Assembly: GCF_026410405.1 (NCBI RefSeq)
Contig: NZ_JAPMLN010000001.1
Span: 248,001 to 312,000 of the forward strand
DNA length: 64,000 bases
From: Marinicella gelatinilytica
GTDB lineage: Bacteria > Pseudomonadota > Gammaproteobacteria > Xanthomonadales > Marinicellaceae
Reading direction: 5' to 3'
The notes below the pieces were generated by a model. The model saw only the letters and a list, made by a program, of their open reading frames with translations, was not told the DNA's origin and searched no databases. Shown here piece by piece: positions 50,624 to 60,292 of the stretch. Within the stretch, counting starts at the first letter, position 1; each line of letters opens with the position of its first letter. Both the position numbers and the translations under genes were made by a program.

Positions 50624-50700
50624 TGGTCGGAGCGAGAAGATTCGAACTTCCGACCCCCACAACCCCATTGTGGTGCGCTACCAGGCTGCGCCACGCTCCG
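50624..50700 (-). tRNA. tRNA-Pro (anticodon GGG)
   Basis: A 77-base cloverleaf on the minus strand. The acceptor CGGAGCG pairs with CGCTCCG, the D stem is GCGC/GCGC, and the anticodon stem CCACA/TGTGG holds loop ATGGGGT (GGG). The T arm has TTCGAAT, the discriminator is A and CCA is encoded. It lies about 84 bases before mdh, and read-through from it could supply mdh. Confidence 0.95.
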
Positions 50701-50810
50701 AAACCAGGTGCGTATTCTAACACCTTTGGACTATGTTAGGAAAGATTTAGAATTGAATAAATAAATTAACCGGGTAATTAAATATTATTTAGGCTATGAG
50801 AAAATATGTT

Positions 50811-50837
50811 AAAAAGCCGTTGGTTACCGGCTTTTTT
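50811..50837 (-). terminator. Hairpin terminator between the ihfA/MerR operon and tRNA-Pro
   Basis: AAAAAGCCG / CGGCTTTTTT with an eight-base loop. It is the first T-tailed stem downstream of the MerR-like gene on the minus strand and could also work on the plus strand. Confidence 0.6.
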
Positions 50838-50870
50838 AATAGACAGAAGGAATTCGCAGTTGTCTTTTTA

Positions 50871-50974
50871 TTAACCACAAAGCTCTCAAAGGTTTCCACA
50901 AAGGACACAAAGTCATTTATTCAATTATTTTCTCTTTGTGGACTTTGTGAATTCTTCGTGCTCTTTGTGGTTAA
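50871..50974. repeat. Long inverted repeat of the CCACAAAG type
   Basis: TTAACCACAAAG (50871-50882) and CTTTGTGGTTAA (50963-50974) are exact reverse complements. Inside them further CCACAAAGGACACAAAG and CTTTGTGGACTTTGTG blocks face each other, so about 100 bases can form one long hairpin. This fills most of the 363-base gap 50701-51063. A 67-codon frame across it is a by-product of the repeat. Confidence 0.75.
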
Positions 50975-51063
50975 ATTTCACTTCGGCAGGGTAAGATAAT
51001 TCTCTAAGACACTGGTTACCGACCTGCGCCGGTAAGGCTGTTAAAAGTTGAGGTAGTAGTGAT

Positions 51064-51417
51064 TTATTTCAGAATGCTGAGGATTTCTTCCAGTTCCTGC
51101 ACAGTTTGCTGAATCACCTGATAGGATTTACTGGCTTCTTTTTCTTCAACCTGTCCGTTAAGTTTCTGCCGGGCACCATTAATGGTGTAACCGTGATCAT
51201 ACAATAAACTGCGAATTTGACGAATCATCATGACATCGTTCCGCTGATAATAACGGCGATTACCACGGCGTTTAACCGGATTCAAATTATCAAATTCGTT
51301 TTCCCAATAGCGCAGTACATGTTGTTTGACATCACATAAGTCGCTGACTTCACCAATGGTGAAATAGCGCTTAGCAGGGATTGGTGGTAGCGTTTTATTG
51401 TGTCCTTGATCCAGCAT
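51064..51417 (-). CDS. MerR-family transcriptional regulator downstream of ihfA
   Basis: A 117-residue protein. The MerR winged helix is [33 protein letters not shown] (about 17-65), followed by a coiled coil and no effector domain. This gene is regularly found after pheST-ihfA in gammaproteobacteria. It overlaps ihfA by 23 bases. The target is unknown. Confidence 0.85.
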   Translation of the reverse strand: MLDQGHNKTLPPIPAKRYFTIGEVSDLCDVKQHVLRYWENEFDNLNPVKRRGNRRYYQRNDVMMIRQIRSLLYDHGYTINGARQKLNGQVEEKEASKSYQVIQQTVQELEEILSILK

Positions 51418-51703
51418 ATGTTTCTATGGTATTCCTCAATTTTTGACCCGGCTTAAAGGCAACAACACGGCGTGCCGATATCGGTATTTCTTCTAAAGTT
51501 TTGGGATTTCTTCCAGGTCTTGATTTTTTGTCCCGTAATTCAAAATTCCCAAAGCCAGATAACTTGACACCATAACCATTTAACAATTGTTCTTTGATGG
51601 TATCAAAAAAAACACTCACAAACTCATTGGCCTCACGTTTATTTAAGCCCACTTCCATGTATAGGATTTCGGCTAAGTCAGTTTTTGTAATGGTTTCATT
51701 CAT
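51395..51703 (-). CDS. ihfA: Integration host factor subunit alpha
   Basis: A 102-residue HU/IHF-fold DNA-bending protein. The DNA arm contains [20 protein letters not shown] with the intercalating Pro. It starts in an ATGA overlap with pheT, as in E. coli. The ihfB partner is not in the window. Confidence 0.94.
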   Translation of the reverse strand: MNETITKTDLAEILYMEVGLNKREANEFVSVFFDTIKEQLLNGYGVKLSGFGNFELRDKKSRPGRNPKTLEEIPISARRVVAFKPGQKLRNTIETYAGSRTQ

Positions 51704-54081
51704 GTTCTGATAACTGCATTTAGATTTTGCTCTAAAAAGGATACCCCTTTTTCCACCAGTTTGTCCACTTCTTTATCCTCCAAAGTCCGATTATTTGCTT
51801 GAAAAATCAGCGCGATGGCAAAACTTTTGTATCCTTTTTCAATATGCTCACCTTTATAAACATCAAATAACAATAATTGTCGCAAAACATCACTTTCTGC
51901 AGAGATGGTTTGTTCTATACCCTGTTTGACTGTTCGCCAGTCTAAGCTATCAGGTAATTGAAGCGACAAATCGCGTCGTGTGCTTGGAAATTTAGTATCG
52001 GCCTGCCATAAAGGTAACCGACGTTGTTTAATATGTTCCCAGTTTAATTGAGCCACATAAATAGGTGTTTTAATTTTTAAACTATGGGTTATTGATGGGT
52101 GAACTTGACCCATGTGACCAATACATTCATTTTCTATAAAAATTTCAGATTGTCTGCCGGGATGTAAAAAATCCAGCTTACTTACTTGATAGTTAATTTC
52201 ACCGGGTACTTGGGTGAGCAAAGAATCAACGTGACCTTTTAAATCAAAAAAATCGACTTGCCGGCTTGTATTGCCCCACTGTTCCGGTTGCACTTGACCG
52301 CATAAAGCCAAAATCAATACATCTTCTTGTTGCAATTCTTGATTGTCAACTTGATTAAAAACCTTACCCATTTCAAACATGGCCAGATCCAATTCACCAT
52401 GTGCGCGATTGGCTTGTACGTTGGACAAAATACCAGGTAATAAGTGGGTACGCATCACCGCCAGTTCTTTGTTTAAGGGGTTAGCCAAGGCGTAGGCTTG
52501 CGCGTCAAGATAGCTATTTGATAATTGTTTTTCAGCCACAAAAGCGTAATTGATAACTTCTTGAAAACCCATGGCCACCAAGTGTTTTTTGATAGTCATT
52601 GGCACCACTTGTTGCTCAGGTGCTATGTGGATAACATCATCACTGTGCATTAAATCGGCTGGCATTTGATCATAGCCAACCACTCGCACAACTTCTTCAA
52701 TCAAATCTTCAGCAATACTTAAATCAAATCGCCAACTGGGTGTTTTAATTGACCAACCAGACTGATGTCTGTCCACCTGAAAACCTAAATGTTCAAAAAT
52801 TTCTGTGACACGCTCAAAAGGCACCTCAAAACCCAATACCCGTTTAAGGTGACTGGCTTCCAAATGAATGGTTTGCTGCTCAGGTATATGAGACTCATCA
52901 CTTACTGTGGTGATTGGACCGGCTTGTCCACCACAAATTTCCAGGATTAAACCGGTGGCTCGTTCCATGGCTTGTTCTTGTAATTGCCAATCCACACCGC
53001 GTTCAAAACGCAGACTGGAATCAGTGTGCGTTCCTAAACGACGTGATTTACCCATAATCTGGGCAGCATCAAAATAGGCTGATTCAAGAATAATATCTTG
53101 GGTTTGTGGTTGCACGCCACTGTCCAGACCACCCATAACGCCGGCCACTGCCAATGCATTGTGCTCATCGGCAATCACCAAAAATGAATCATCTAAGACT
53201 GCTTCATTGCCATCTAACAGCATCAGCGTTTCTTTATCTTTAGCCATACGAACCACAATGCCGCCAGCAACTTTATCTCGATCAAATGCATGCATCGGTT
53301 GTCCAAGTTCCAACATCACATAGTTGGTCACATCGACCACGGGATGAATTGAGCGAATACCTGATTTTCTCAAGGCTTCTTTAAGCCATAACGGGGATTG
53401 TGCTTGGTTATTCAAACCGGTCAAAACACGACCACTATAGCGTGCGCAAGCTTGCGGTGATTTTATTTTTATGGTAACCGTGTCTTTAGTGGTTGCTGGT
53501 ACTGTCTCTATAGCCGGTTCGAAATATTCAAGGTTATTTAATGTAGCCAACTCTCGCGCCACACCACGAACACAAAAGCAATCGGCGCGATTAGGGGTTA
53601 AATCAATGTCAATAATATGATCATCAAGTTGTAAATAATCTCTCATTGACTTGCCGACCGGCGCATCGGCGGGTAATTCCATTAATCCAGATCCCTCTTC
53701 GCTCAATCCTAACTCAACTTCCGAGCACAACATCCCAGCAGATTCTTCACCGCGAAGTTTAGATTTTTTTATTTTAAAATCACCGGGCAAAATGGCGCCA
53801 ACTCGTGCCAGTGGCACTCTAATGCCGCTACGGGCATTAGGCGCTCCACAAACAATCTGTAGTTGCTTGTCTCCAGCATTTACTGAGCATATTTGTAATT
53901 TATCCGCATTAGGATGTGGCTTGCAATCAATGATTTCAGACACAACAACACCACTAAACTCACCACCGGCAGGTGTCACGTCATCAACCTCTAAACCCAG
54001 CATGGTTAATTGAGACACTGTCGTGTCAATGTCTTGCTTCAGGTCCACCCATTGATTTATCCACTGTTCACTTATTTTCAT
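51700..54081 (-). CDS. pheT: Phenylalanine-tRNA ligase beta subunit
   Basis: A 793-residue protein of typical length. It has the N-terminal tRNA-binding OB domain ([27 protein letters not shown]), the B3/B4 editing domain and the C-terminal ferredoxin-like anticodon domain ([13 protein letters not shown]). It forms the alpha2-beta2 enzyme with PheS, three bases upstream. Confidence 0.96.
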   Translation of the reverse strand: MKISEQWINQWVDLKQDIDTTVSQLTMLGLEVDDVTPAGGEFSGVVVSEIIDCKPHPNADKLQICSVNAGDKQLQIVCGAPNARSGIRVPLARVGAILPGDFKIKKSKLRGEESAGMLCSEVELGLSEEGSGLMELPADAPVGKSMRDYLQLDDHIIDIDLTPNRADCFCVRGVARELATLNNLEYFEPAIETVPATTKDTVTIKIKSPQACARYSGRVLTGLNNQAQSPLWLKEALRKSGIRSIHPVVDVTNYVMLELGQPMHAFDRDKVAGGIVVRMAKDKETLMLLDGNEAVLDDSFLVIADEHNALAVAGVMGGLDSGVQPQTQDIILESAYFDAAQIMGKSRRLGTHTDSSLRFERGVDWQLQEQAMERATGLILEICGGQAGPITTVSDESHIPEQQTIHLEASHLKRVLGFEVPFERVTEIFEHLGFQVDRHQSGWSIKTPSWRFDLSIAEDLIEEVVRVVGYDQMPADLMHSDDVIHIAPEQQVVPMTIKKHLVAMGFQEVINYAFVAEKQLSNSYLDAQAYALANPLNKELAVMRTHLLPGILSNVQANRAHGELDLAMFEMGKVFNQVDNQELQQEDVLILALCGQVQPEQWGNTSRQVDFFDLKGHVDSLLTQVPGEINYQVSKLDFLHPGRQSEIFIENECIGHMGQVHPSITHSLKIKTPIYVAQLNWEHIKQRRLPLWQADTKFPSTRRDLSLQLPDSLDWRTVKQGIEQTISAESDVLRQLLLFDVYKGEHIEKGYKSFAIALIFQANNRTLEDKEVDKLVEKGVSFLEQNLNAVIRT

Positions 54082-54084
54082 CCC

Positions 54085-55113
54085 TTAACCCCTAAATTGT
54101 TTTAAAAAACGTAAATCATTTTCAAAGAACTGGCGCAAATCTTGCACCCCGTAACGCAACATAGCAAAACGCTCAACACCTAAACCAAATGCAAAGCCGG
54201 TGTATTTGTCAGGGTTAATGCCACCAGCCTTTAAAACGTTAGGATGTACCATGCCACAACCCAAAACTTCTAACCAGCCTTCACTGCCGTCTTCTTTTTT
54301 CCAAGCCACATCAACTTCTGCTGAAGGTTCCGTAAAAGGAAAATAAGAAGGACGCAATCTGATCTCTAAATCATCTTCAAAAAAGGCGTTAACAAACTGA
54401 TTTAAAACACCTTTTAGAGCTGAGAATGTCACATCTTCGGTGATAACCAATCCTTCAATCTGGTGGAACATCGGGGTATGGGTTTGATCAGAATCACTGC
54501 GATAAACCTTACCGGGCGCAATAATCTTAATCGGTGGCTCCATGGTTTTCATGGCGCGTATTTGTACCGGTGATGTATGGGTTCGTAATAAGTGGCCATC
54601 CGGAAAATAGAAGGTGTCGTGCATGGCTCTGGCCGGATGATGTGGCGGGAAATTCAAAGCTTCAAAATTATGATAATCATCCTCAACCTCCGGTCCAGTC
54701 ACCACCTGAAAACCCACTTGTGAAAATAAATCGACGATACGTTCCATGGTTCGGGTCACAGGATGTAAACCACCCGTCATTCCCTGACGTCCGGGCAAGG
54801 TCACATCAATGGATTCAGCCATTAATCGCTGATTAAGTTCTGCAGCCATTAATTGTTCTTTGCGGCTTTGTATGGCTTTAAAGAGATTTTGTTTGGCTTC
54901 GTTGATGCTTTGTCCGGCTTGTTTACGCTCATCCGGCGGTAACTGTCCTAAATCTTTTAATGCCGTTGTAATAATTCCTTTTTTTCCGACAAATTGAACC
55001 CGCACTTCATCCAATGATTGCGTATTGTCGGCAGCATTCACTGACTTGATACCGTCTGATAATATTTTTTCCCAATGATTCACTTCACTTCTCTGGAGTT
55101 GAGGTAGCCACAT
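54085..55113 (-). CDS. pheS: Phenylalanine-tRNA ligase alpha subunit
   Basis: A 342-residue class II synthetase subunit. It has a coiled-coil N-terminus, motif 2 around [13 protein letters not shown], and motif 3 [18 protein letters not shown] kept the ATG at 55113; a GTG ten codons later (VNHWEK) is preceded by AGAGAAG and is a fair alternative start. An intrinsic terminator lies just upstream, so expression from the operon promoter is probably attenuated. Confidence 0.93.
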   Translation of the reverse strand: MWLPQLQRSEVNHWEKILSDGIKSVNAADNTQSLDEVRVQFVGKKGIITTALKDLGQLPPDERKQAGQSINEAKQNLFKAIQSRKEQLMAAELNQRLMAESIDVTLPGRQGMTGGLHPVTRTMERIVDLFSQVGFQVVTGPEVEDDYHNFEALNFPPHHPARAMHDTFYFPDGHLLRTHTSPVQIRAMKTMEPPIKIIAPGKVYRSDSDQTHTPMFHQIEGLVITEDVTFSALKGVLNQFVNAFFEDDLEIRLRPSYFPFTEPSAEVDVAWKKEDGSEGWLEVLGCGMVHPNVLKAGGINPDKYTGFAFGLGVERFAMLRYGVQDLRQFFENDLRFLKQFRG

Positions 55114-55135
55114 TTAGTTGTGGTTATTAAATTGC

Positions 55136-55170
55136 AAAAAAAAGAGGAACCAGTGGCAACTGATTCCTCT
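55136..55170 (-). terminator. Terminator or attenuator directly before pheS
   Basis: On the minus strand AGAGGAATCAGT / ACTGGTTCCTCT with loop TGCC is followed by eight T residues. It lies 35 bases after the rplT stop and ends 22 bases before the pheS ATG, leaving no room for a separate promoter. This placement resembles the attenuator of E. coli pheST. Confidence 0.8.
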
Positions 55171-55205
55171 TCTCATCATTTTAACTCATGCCCTTAAGGC
55201 ATCAA

Positions 55206-55562
55206 TTATGACAAAGCAGCTTTGGCTTGTTCCACAACAGCAGCAAATCCAGCTTTATCATGAACCGCCATATCGGCTAAGATTTTACGATCTAAAGAGA
55301 TATCAGCTTTTTTCAAGCCATTAATAAATCGTGAATAACTTAAACCGTTAGTACGGGCACCCGCATTAATTCGGGTAATCCATAGTGCTCTGAAGGTTCT
55401 TTTGCGGTTACGACGGTCACGGTATGAATATTGACCGGCTTTAATAACCGCTTGTTTAGCCACACGGTAGGTTTTTCTACGCGCGTTGTAATAACCTTTG
55501 GCTAACTTAAGAATTTTTTTGTGTTTTTTACGGGCTTGTACGCCTCTTTTCACTCTGGCCAT
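55206..55562 (-). CDS. rplT: Large ribosomal subunit protein bL20
   Basis: A 118-residue strongly basic protein. [27 protein letters not shown] and the [23 protein letters not shown] stretch are bL20 hallmarks. In E. coli bL20 also represses rpmI-rplT translation. It follows rpmI by 13 bases. Confidence 0.97.
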   Translation of the reverse strand: MARVKRGVQARKKHKKILKLAKGYYNARRKTYRVAKQAVIKAGQYSYRDRRNRKRTFRALWITRINAGARTNGLSYSRFINGLKKADISLDRKILADMAVHDKAGFAAVVEQAKAALS

Positions 55563-55575
55563 AATCTAACTCCTT

Positions 55576-55773
55576 TTATTTAGCGTAAGGTAATAAGCGT
55601 TCAATCACAGGTGCATCTGATTCATGAACAAGACAGGTACCACGTAAATTACGTTTTCGTTTTTGACTCATTTTAGTCAAAATATGTGAGCGATAAGCTT
55701 GTTTACGCTTAAAACCGCCCGCGGTTTTCTTAAAGCGCTTAGCAGCGCCTTTTTTGGTTTTAATTTTAGGCAT
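55576..55773 (-). CDS. rpmI: Large ribosomal subunit protein bL35
   Basis: A 65-residue basic protein: [17 protein letters not shown] start and [17 protein letters not shown] core. An AGGAGG-like site precedes the ATG. A stem-loop lies in the 152-base spacer from infC. Confidence 0.97.
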   Translation of the reverse strand: MPKIKTKKGAAKRFKKTAGGFKRKQAYRSHILTKMSQKRKRNLRGTCLVHESDAPVIERLLPYAK

Positions 55774-55802
55774 GATGCCTCCTTTAGTTTAAATTTTATA
55801 CT

Positions 55803-55844
55803 CCTGCAAGTTGCCGATTAAACGGCATTTCGGGGACTCGCAGG
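55803..55844 (-). promoter_or_regulatory. Structured leader between infC and rpmI (bL20 operator candidate)
   Basis: CCTGCGAGT and ACTTGCAGG form an outer stem with one mismatch, and TGCCG / CGGCA forms an inner stem. The hairpin ends 29 bases before the rpmI ATG. bL20 autoregulation acts on the same intergenic site in E. coli. A pseudoknot partner was not traced. Confidence 0.45.
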
Positions 55845-55925
55845 TCAGCTTCTTCTTTAATGTGTCTTCATGGCCACTTCTTTTTGCTGCGCAAAAAACC
55901 GTACTATGAAAACTTAAATGATTTG

Positions 55926-56450
55926 TTACTTGTCCGGTTTTGGTGCCAGTAACATAATCATAAATCGACCTTCCATTTTCGCTGGTCGTTGCTCAACAAC
56001 CGCTTCATCCTGAACTTCTTCGACCACCCGATCCAACATTTGTGAACCGAGTTCTCGATGCGCTAATTCACGACCTCTGAACATAATGGTCACTTTGACC
56101 TTATTCCCTTGATCAATGAATTTTCGCAAATTCTTCATTTTGACTTGAAAATCGCCTTCATCTGTATTCGGCCTGAATTTGACCTCTTTCAGTTGAATTT
56201 TCTTTTGTTTTTTCTTGGACTGTTGGTTTTTTTTGGCTTGTTCAAACTTAAACTTGCCATAATCCATGATTTTACAAACCGGTGGTCTTGCTTTGGGTGA
56301 AATTTCCACCAAGTCTAAACCGGCTTCAGCAGCGAGTTTTCGCGCTTCATCGGTAGCCATAACACCAACCTGATCACCATTTTGGTCAATCAGTCTCACC
56401 TCAGGAATCTTAATTTGCTGATTCCTACGCACTTTTTCAGTTTTAGCGAT
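55926..56450 (-). CDS. infC: Translation initiation factor IF-3
   Basis: A protein of about 174 residues. The N-domain has RRNQQIKIPEVRLIDQNG, the linker is Lys-rich (AKKNQQSKKKQKK), and the C-domain has FRPNTDEGDFQVKMKNLRKFI. I start at an ATC codon (56450) lying eight bases after AGGAGG. The only conventional candidate, a GTG at 56432, lacks a ribosome-binding site. A rare start codon fits the known IF-3 autoregulation (AUU in E. coli), but the exact start is inferred. Confidence 0.88.
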   Translation of the reverse strand: MAKTEKVRRNQQIKIPEVRLIDQNGDQVGVMATDEARKLAAEAGLDLVEISPKARPPVCKIMDYGKFKFEQAKKNQQSKKKQKKIQLKEVKFRPNTDEGDFQVKMKNLRKFIDQGNKVKVTIMFRGRELAHRELGSQMLDRVVEEVQDEAVVEQRPAKMEGRFMIMLLAPKPDK

Positions 56451-56471
56451 TAGTCAATCCTCCTAAAAAAT

Positions 56472-58379
56472 TTATAATTTATCTTTGATTTGAGTATTCA
56501 GTTTATCAATCAAAGCATTTAATGTCATCGAACCTAAATCGTCACCACTGTGCGTTCGCACGGTTACGGTTTGGTTTTCAAGTTCATTATTACCCACAAT
56601 AACCAGATAACTGGTCTTGTTTAATGTGTGTTGGCGAATTTTATAGCCGATCTTTTCGTTTCTCAAGTCATAATTGGCCCGAAACCCCTGATTTTTCAAA
56701 GTTTTGGCAATTTTTTCGGCATATTCGGACTGTTGGCCGGTAATATTAAGCACAACCACCTGTGTTGGCGCTAACCACAGAGGTAAATCTCCGGCATGGT
56801 GCTCAATCAAAATACCAATAAAACGTTCAAATGAACCCAGAATCGCACGGTGTAACATCACCGGTACTTTTCGCTCGCTGTCTTCATCGACATAACTGGC
56901 ATCTAGACGGCCCGGCATGGAAAAGTCCACCTGAATCGTGCCACACTGCCACACCCGTCCCAAACAATCTTTCAATGAAAACTCAATTTTAGGTCCGTAA
57001 AAGGCACCCTCACCCGGCAGCTCTTGCCAATCAATGTTTTTATCATCCAAGGCTTTGGCCAACGCCTGCTCTGATTTATCCCAGTCGGCATCACTGCCAA
57101 CGCGATTTTCAGGCCGTGTGGATAAACGATAAATAATATCAGTAAATCCAAAATCAGTGTACACCTCATGCAATAAATCAATAAACTCTGCCACTTCGCG
57201 AGCAATGTCTTTTTCTTCACAAAAAATATGTGCGTCGTCTTGTACGAAACCCCGTACCCGCATCAAGCCATGTAAAGCACCAGATGGCTCATTACGATGA
57301 CAAGAGCCAAACTCTGCCAGGCGAATTGGTAAATCACGGTATGATTTAAGACCTTGGTTAAAGACCTGAACATGACAGGGACAATTCATCGGTTTAATGG
57401 CAAACTGTCGACCTTCTGATGCCACCGAGAACATATCATCACCAAATTTATCGGCATGGCCGGAACGTTCCCACAAGCTATATTCAACAATCGATGGGGT
57501 ATTGATTTCTTGATAATCTCTTTGCGATAGTTTTTCTCGCATATACCCACGAACAGTTTGATAAATTGACCAGCCACGAGGATGCCAAAAAACCATACCC
57601 GGCGCTTCTTCTTGAAAATGGAACAAATCCATTTTTTTACCCAATTTACGGTGATCACGATTTTCCGCTTCTTCCAGACGGAACAAATATTGTTTTAAAT
57701 CCTTTTTATCGTGCCAGGCTGTACCATAAATACGCTGAAGCATGGCGTTGCGACTGTCACCCCGCCAGTAGGCACCGGCAACACTCATCAGCTTAAAAAC
57801 TTTTAATTTGCCTGTGTTTGGCACATGCGGACCTCGGCACAAATCAGTAAATTCGCCTTGACGATATAAAGACAAAGTTTCGTCAGCTGGAATATCACGG
57901 ATAATTTCGGCTTTATAGTGTTCACCTTTTTCTTCAAAAAAAGCAATCGCATCATCACGTGACATCTCAAAACGTTCAACCGGAAGCTTTTCTTTGACGA
58001 TGCTTTTCATTTCAGCAGTGATTTTGGCCAAATCCTCATCACTGAATGGTTCGTCAGTGGCAAAATCATAATAAAAGCCATTGTCAATCACTGGACCGAT
58101 GGTGACTTCAACTTCCGGAAATAATCGTTGAACCGCTTGCGCCATTAAGTGAGCAGCCGAATGACGTATCACTTCTAAACCTTCTTCTGACTGGCCGGTT
58201 ATGATGGTTAAATCACTGTCTTCAGCAATTTTATATGATAAATCAACCATTTGATTATTAACACGGGCAGCCAATGCCGCCTGCGCTAAACCTGGGCCGA
58301 TGTCTTCTGCCACTTCAGCAACAGTTAATGCTGATTCATATTGTCGTTGACTGCCATCAGCCAAGGTCACCGTAATCAT
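56472..58379 (-). CDS. thrS: Threonine-tRNA ligase
   Basis: A 635-residue class II synthetase. The TGS domain (1-62) precedes the editing domain with [10 protein letters not shown] and the catalytic core with zinc ligands in [20 protein letters not shown] and [13 protein letters not shown]. The anticodon domain is C-terminal. It heads the thrS-infC-rpmI-rplT-pheST-ihfA string; its leader carries a small hairpin. Confidence 0.97.
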   Translation of the reverse strand: MITVTLADGSQRQYESALTVAEVAEDIGPGLAQAALAARVNNQMVDLSYKIAEDSDLTIITGQSEEGLEVIRHSAAHLMAQAVQRLFPEVEVTIGPVIDNGFYYDFATDEPFSDEDLAKITAEMKSIVKEKLPVERFEMSRDDAIAFFEEKGEHYKAEIIRDIPADETLSLYRQGEFTDLCRGPHVPNTGKLKVFKLMSVAGAYWRGDSRNAMLQRIYGTAWHDKKDLKQYLFRLEEAENRDHRKLGKKMDLFHFQEEAPGMVFWHPRGWSIYQTVRGYMREKLSQRDYQEINTPSIVEYSLWERSGHADKFGDDMFSVASEGRQFAIKPMNCPCHVQVFNQGLKSYRDLPIRLAEFGSCHRNEPSGALHGLMRVRGFVQDDAHIFCEEKDIAREVAEFIDLLHEVYTDFGFTDIIYRLSTRPENRVGSDADWDKSEQALAKALDDKNIDWQELPGEGAFYGPKIEFSLKDCLGRVWQCGTIQVDFSMPGRLDASYVDEDSERKVPVMLHRAILGSFERFIGILIEHHAGDLPLWLAPTQVVVLNITGQQSEYAEKIAKTLKNQGFRANYDLRNEKIGYKIRQHTLNKTSYLVIVGNNELENQTVTVRTHSGDDLGSMTLNALIDKLNTQIKDKL

Positions 58380-58400
58380 GATAATTTAAATCCACTTAAG

Positions 58401-58422
58401 CCAAAGACATTATGCTCTTTGG
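58401..58422 (-). promoter_or_regulatory. Hairpin in the thrS leader
   Basis: CCAAAGA / TCTTTGG (7 bp, eight-base loop) lies 21 bases before the thrS ATG. Threonyl-tRNA synthetase represses its own translation at leader stem-loops in E. coli, so this is a candidate operator; the loop does not obviously copy a Thr anticodon. Confidence 0.35.
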
Positions 58423-58461
58423 CGGTTTGTAAAAGGAGCGAGATTATAACACGTAATATTT

Positions 58462-59193
58462 CTATGAATTGGCACATATTTGTAAATACTGTTTAACCAC
58501 GATATCGACTCCCTGATAAAGGCTTTCGACGGTTAATGCATGGCCAATTGACACTTCTAAAATATGGGGTATAGTCAGAAATTCTGTTAAATTATTTAAA
58601 TCTAAGTCATGTCCAGCATTAACACCTAACCCCAAACTTGTTGCTAATTGTGCTGCTTCAAAATATTGTGCCCAAATATCATCATAATCTCCATCAGCAT
58701 AAGCATTTGCATAAGCTTCTGTATAGAGTTCTATGCGATCAACACCGGTTTTAGCCGCCAACTCGACTTGTTGACAATCAGGATCAAGAAAAATCGAACT
58801 TCGCACACCAATGGATTGTAACTGTTCGGCCAAAGTTTGAATACGATCAAAATGTTGGTGTAAATCCCAACCATGATCTGATGTCAATTGATTTGGTGAA
58901 TCAGGCACCAGTGTGCACTGATGAGGCCGGGTTGCCAGAATCAGCTGCAAAAAACGCTCATCAGGATACCCTTCGACATTGAGCTCAACGCCAGAAAAAG
59001 CGCCCACCAGTTCGCGTAAATCGTGTACATCTTGGTCTTTGGTATGACGCTGATCTTGTCGTGGATGTACCGTTAAGCCCTGAACACCCAGATCAATTAA
59101 ATGGCGTCCATAGGCCACCACTTGCGGATAATCGCGTCCTCGAGAATTCCTTAGTAAGGCAATTTTGTTTAAATTAACACTCAGTGCAGTCAT
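58462..59193 (-). CDS. pdxJ: Pyridoxine 5'-phosphate synthase
   Basis: A 243-residue TIM-barrel enzyme making pyridoxine phosphate from deoxyxylulose phosphate and aminoacetone phosphate. LSVNLNKIALLRNSRG, GLTVHPRQDQRHT and GVNAGHDLDLNNL are PdxJ motifs, with the conserved His in VHPR and GHD. It lies apart from the recO-acpS context where it is often found. Confidence 0.94.
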   Translation of the reverse strand: MTALSVNLNKIALLRNSRGRDYPQVVAYGRHLIDLGVQGLTVHPRQDQRHTKDQDVHDLRELVGAFSGVELNVEGYPDERFLQLILATRPHQCTLVPDSPNQLTSDHGWDLHQHFDRIQTLAEQLQSIGVRSSIFLDPDCQQVELAAKTGVDRIELYTEAYANAYADGDYDDIWAQYFEAAQLATSLGLGVNAGHDLDLNNLTEFLTIPHILEVSIGHALTVESLYQGVDIVVKQYLQICANS

Positions 59194-59467
59194 GACTGAT
59201 AAAGATTAATAGGTAAAAAACTGAATTTTAACGCATCTTGTCACAAGATGGCACTGATAGAGGTGAAATCACAGGAACTTAAAACGAAAAAAGGCGAGCA
59301 CAATACAGAGGGAAAACGTCAACCCACAAAACTCTGTATTGGCCCACCGCTTTTGGGTATGCATATAGATAACCCATTTTGGAGATTTTTATATTATACC
59401 TCCCCTAAAAGCTGTCACATTATGCGAAATGAGATAGTCAATGCGTACTCGCTTAAGGTGGAATCTA

Positions 59468-59510
59468 TTGTACATATTTTTAACACCGTGCTAATATTGT
59501 GTACAAATAT
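59468..59510 (+). promoter_or_regulatory. Candidate promoter and dyad upstream of the DUF6502-like gene
   Basis: TTGTAC (59468-59473), an 18-base spacer and TAATAT (59492-59497) form a weak sigma-70 pair. ATTGTACA and TGTACAAAT flank the spacer as inverted arms, which could be an operator. The leader would be only about 20 bases and shows no ribosome-binding site. The preceding stretch 59194-59467 holds nothing I can support. Confidence 0.35.
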
Positions 59511-59524
59511 GCGCACAAAAAATT

Positions 59525-60292
59525 ATGACAAACCCCCAAACCCACCTGGTCCAATTACAAAAAGCACTGATACCTGTGTCAAGAATGGTTATCAAGTTTG
59601 GACTACAATGCCATGAATTCAAAGACAATATTGAATTTGCTTACATCCAAGCGGCCAAAGAACTGCTCCATGAAGAACAACGACCCATCACCAGTCAAGC
59701 GATTGCCGTCAAAACCGGAATCGATCGGCGAAAAGTAGCAGAATACGTCCAACAAAAGGGCAACAGAAAAGGTTTTAACAAGATGGATTTGGTGATTTTA
59801 GCACTCCAAAAATGTAAAGCTGGCGGGCAAAAAAAACTGAGTTCAGCCCGCTTAAGCCAAATCATTGACAGCATTTATGGCCAACATATCCGTGCAAAGG
59901 CCATTATCACTGAATTGATTCAGGCCGAAATGATTACACCTGACAAATCACACTATCGCATCACTGACGTACTGCATCAGAAATTATCATTACAAGCTGA
60001 ACTGGCGGATGAAGTTGACATCACCACTCAGCGTTTATTTGAAACATTTTATAAGAAAATGTTCGGTGAAAATGATGTTTCATTAAATCAAAAAACTGTG
60101 CAGTCCAGCAAAATCCCGCCACGCAAACATGCAGAAGTTCATACTTTACTAAATCAACTATTAACAGATTTCCAAAATCAAGTTGAATCGGTATTAGATG
60201 AGTATGCCGTCAATGTCGCAGAAAACACCTACCCTAAAATAGGTATCAATCAGTTTCAATTTAGTGAAAACGCAGAGAAGCAACCGTCATAA
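59525..60292 (+). CDS. DUF6502-like protein with helix-turn-helix segments
   Basis: A 255-residue protein. The N-terminal part (about 8-80) has the layout of the DUF6502 family: a helix (LVQLQKALIPVSRMVIKFGLQCHEF) is followed by a helix-turn-helix-like segment (ITSQAIAVKTGIDRRKVAEYVQ). A second winged-helix-like segment follows at 100-150 (SARLSQIIDS..YRITDVL). The family has no known function; DNA binding is inferred from these segments. Its stop lies at the convergent end of the tryptophan dioxygenase gene, overlapping by six bases. Confidence 0.7.
   Translation: MTNPQTHLVQLQKALIPVSRMVIKFGLQCHEFKDNIEFAYIQAAKELLHEEQRPITSQAIAVKTGIDRRKVAEYVQQKGNRKGFNKMDLVILALQKCKAGGQKKLSSARLSQIIDSIYGQHIRAKAIITELIQAEMITPDKSHYRITDVLHQKLSLQAELADEVDITTQRLFETFYKKMFGENDVSLNQKTVQSSKIPPRKHAEVHTLLNQLLTDFQNQVESVLDEYAVNVAENTYPKIGINQFQFSENAEKQPS

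Noticed and set aside
50541-50723. Longer N-terminus for mdh
   Set aside because: It would read through the tRNA-Pro gene; the GGAG site fixes the start at 50540.
50796-50999. 67-codon open frame on the plus strand
   Set aside because: It runs through the CCACAAAG inverted repeat and its Phe/Val/Leu-rich product is a translation of the repeat; no ribosome site.
55120-55183. Phe-rich leader peptide MMRRGISCHWF... before pheS
   Set aside because: Its Phe codons are in the terminator's 3' arm and T run, not ahead of the hairpin, so a classical pheM-type role is not supported.
59248-59616. 122-codon open frame before the DUF6502-like gene
   Set aside because: Low-complexity composition, overlaps the better-supported gene in another frame, and spans the probable promoter.
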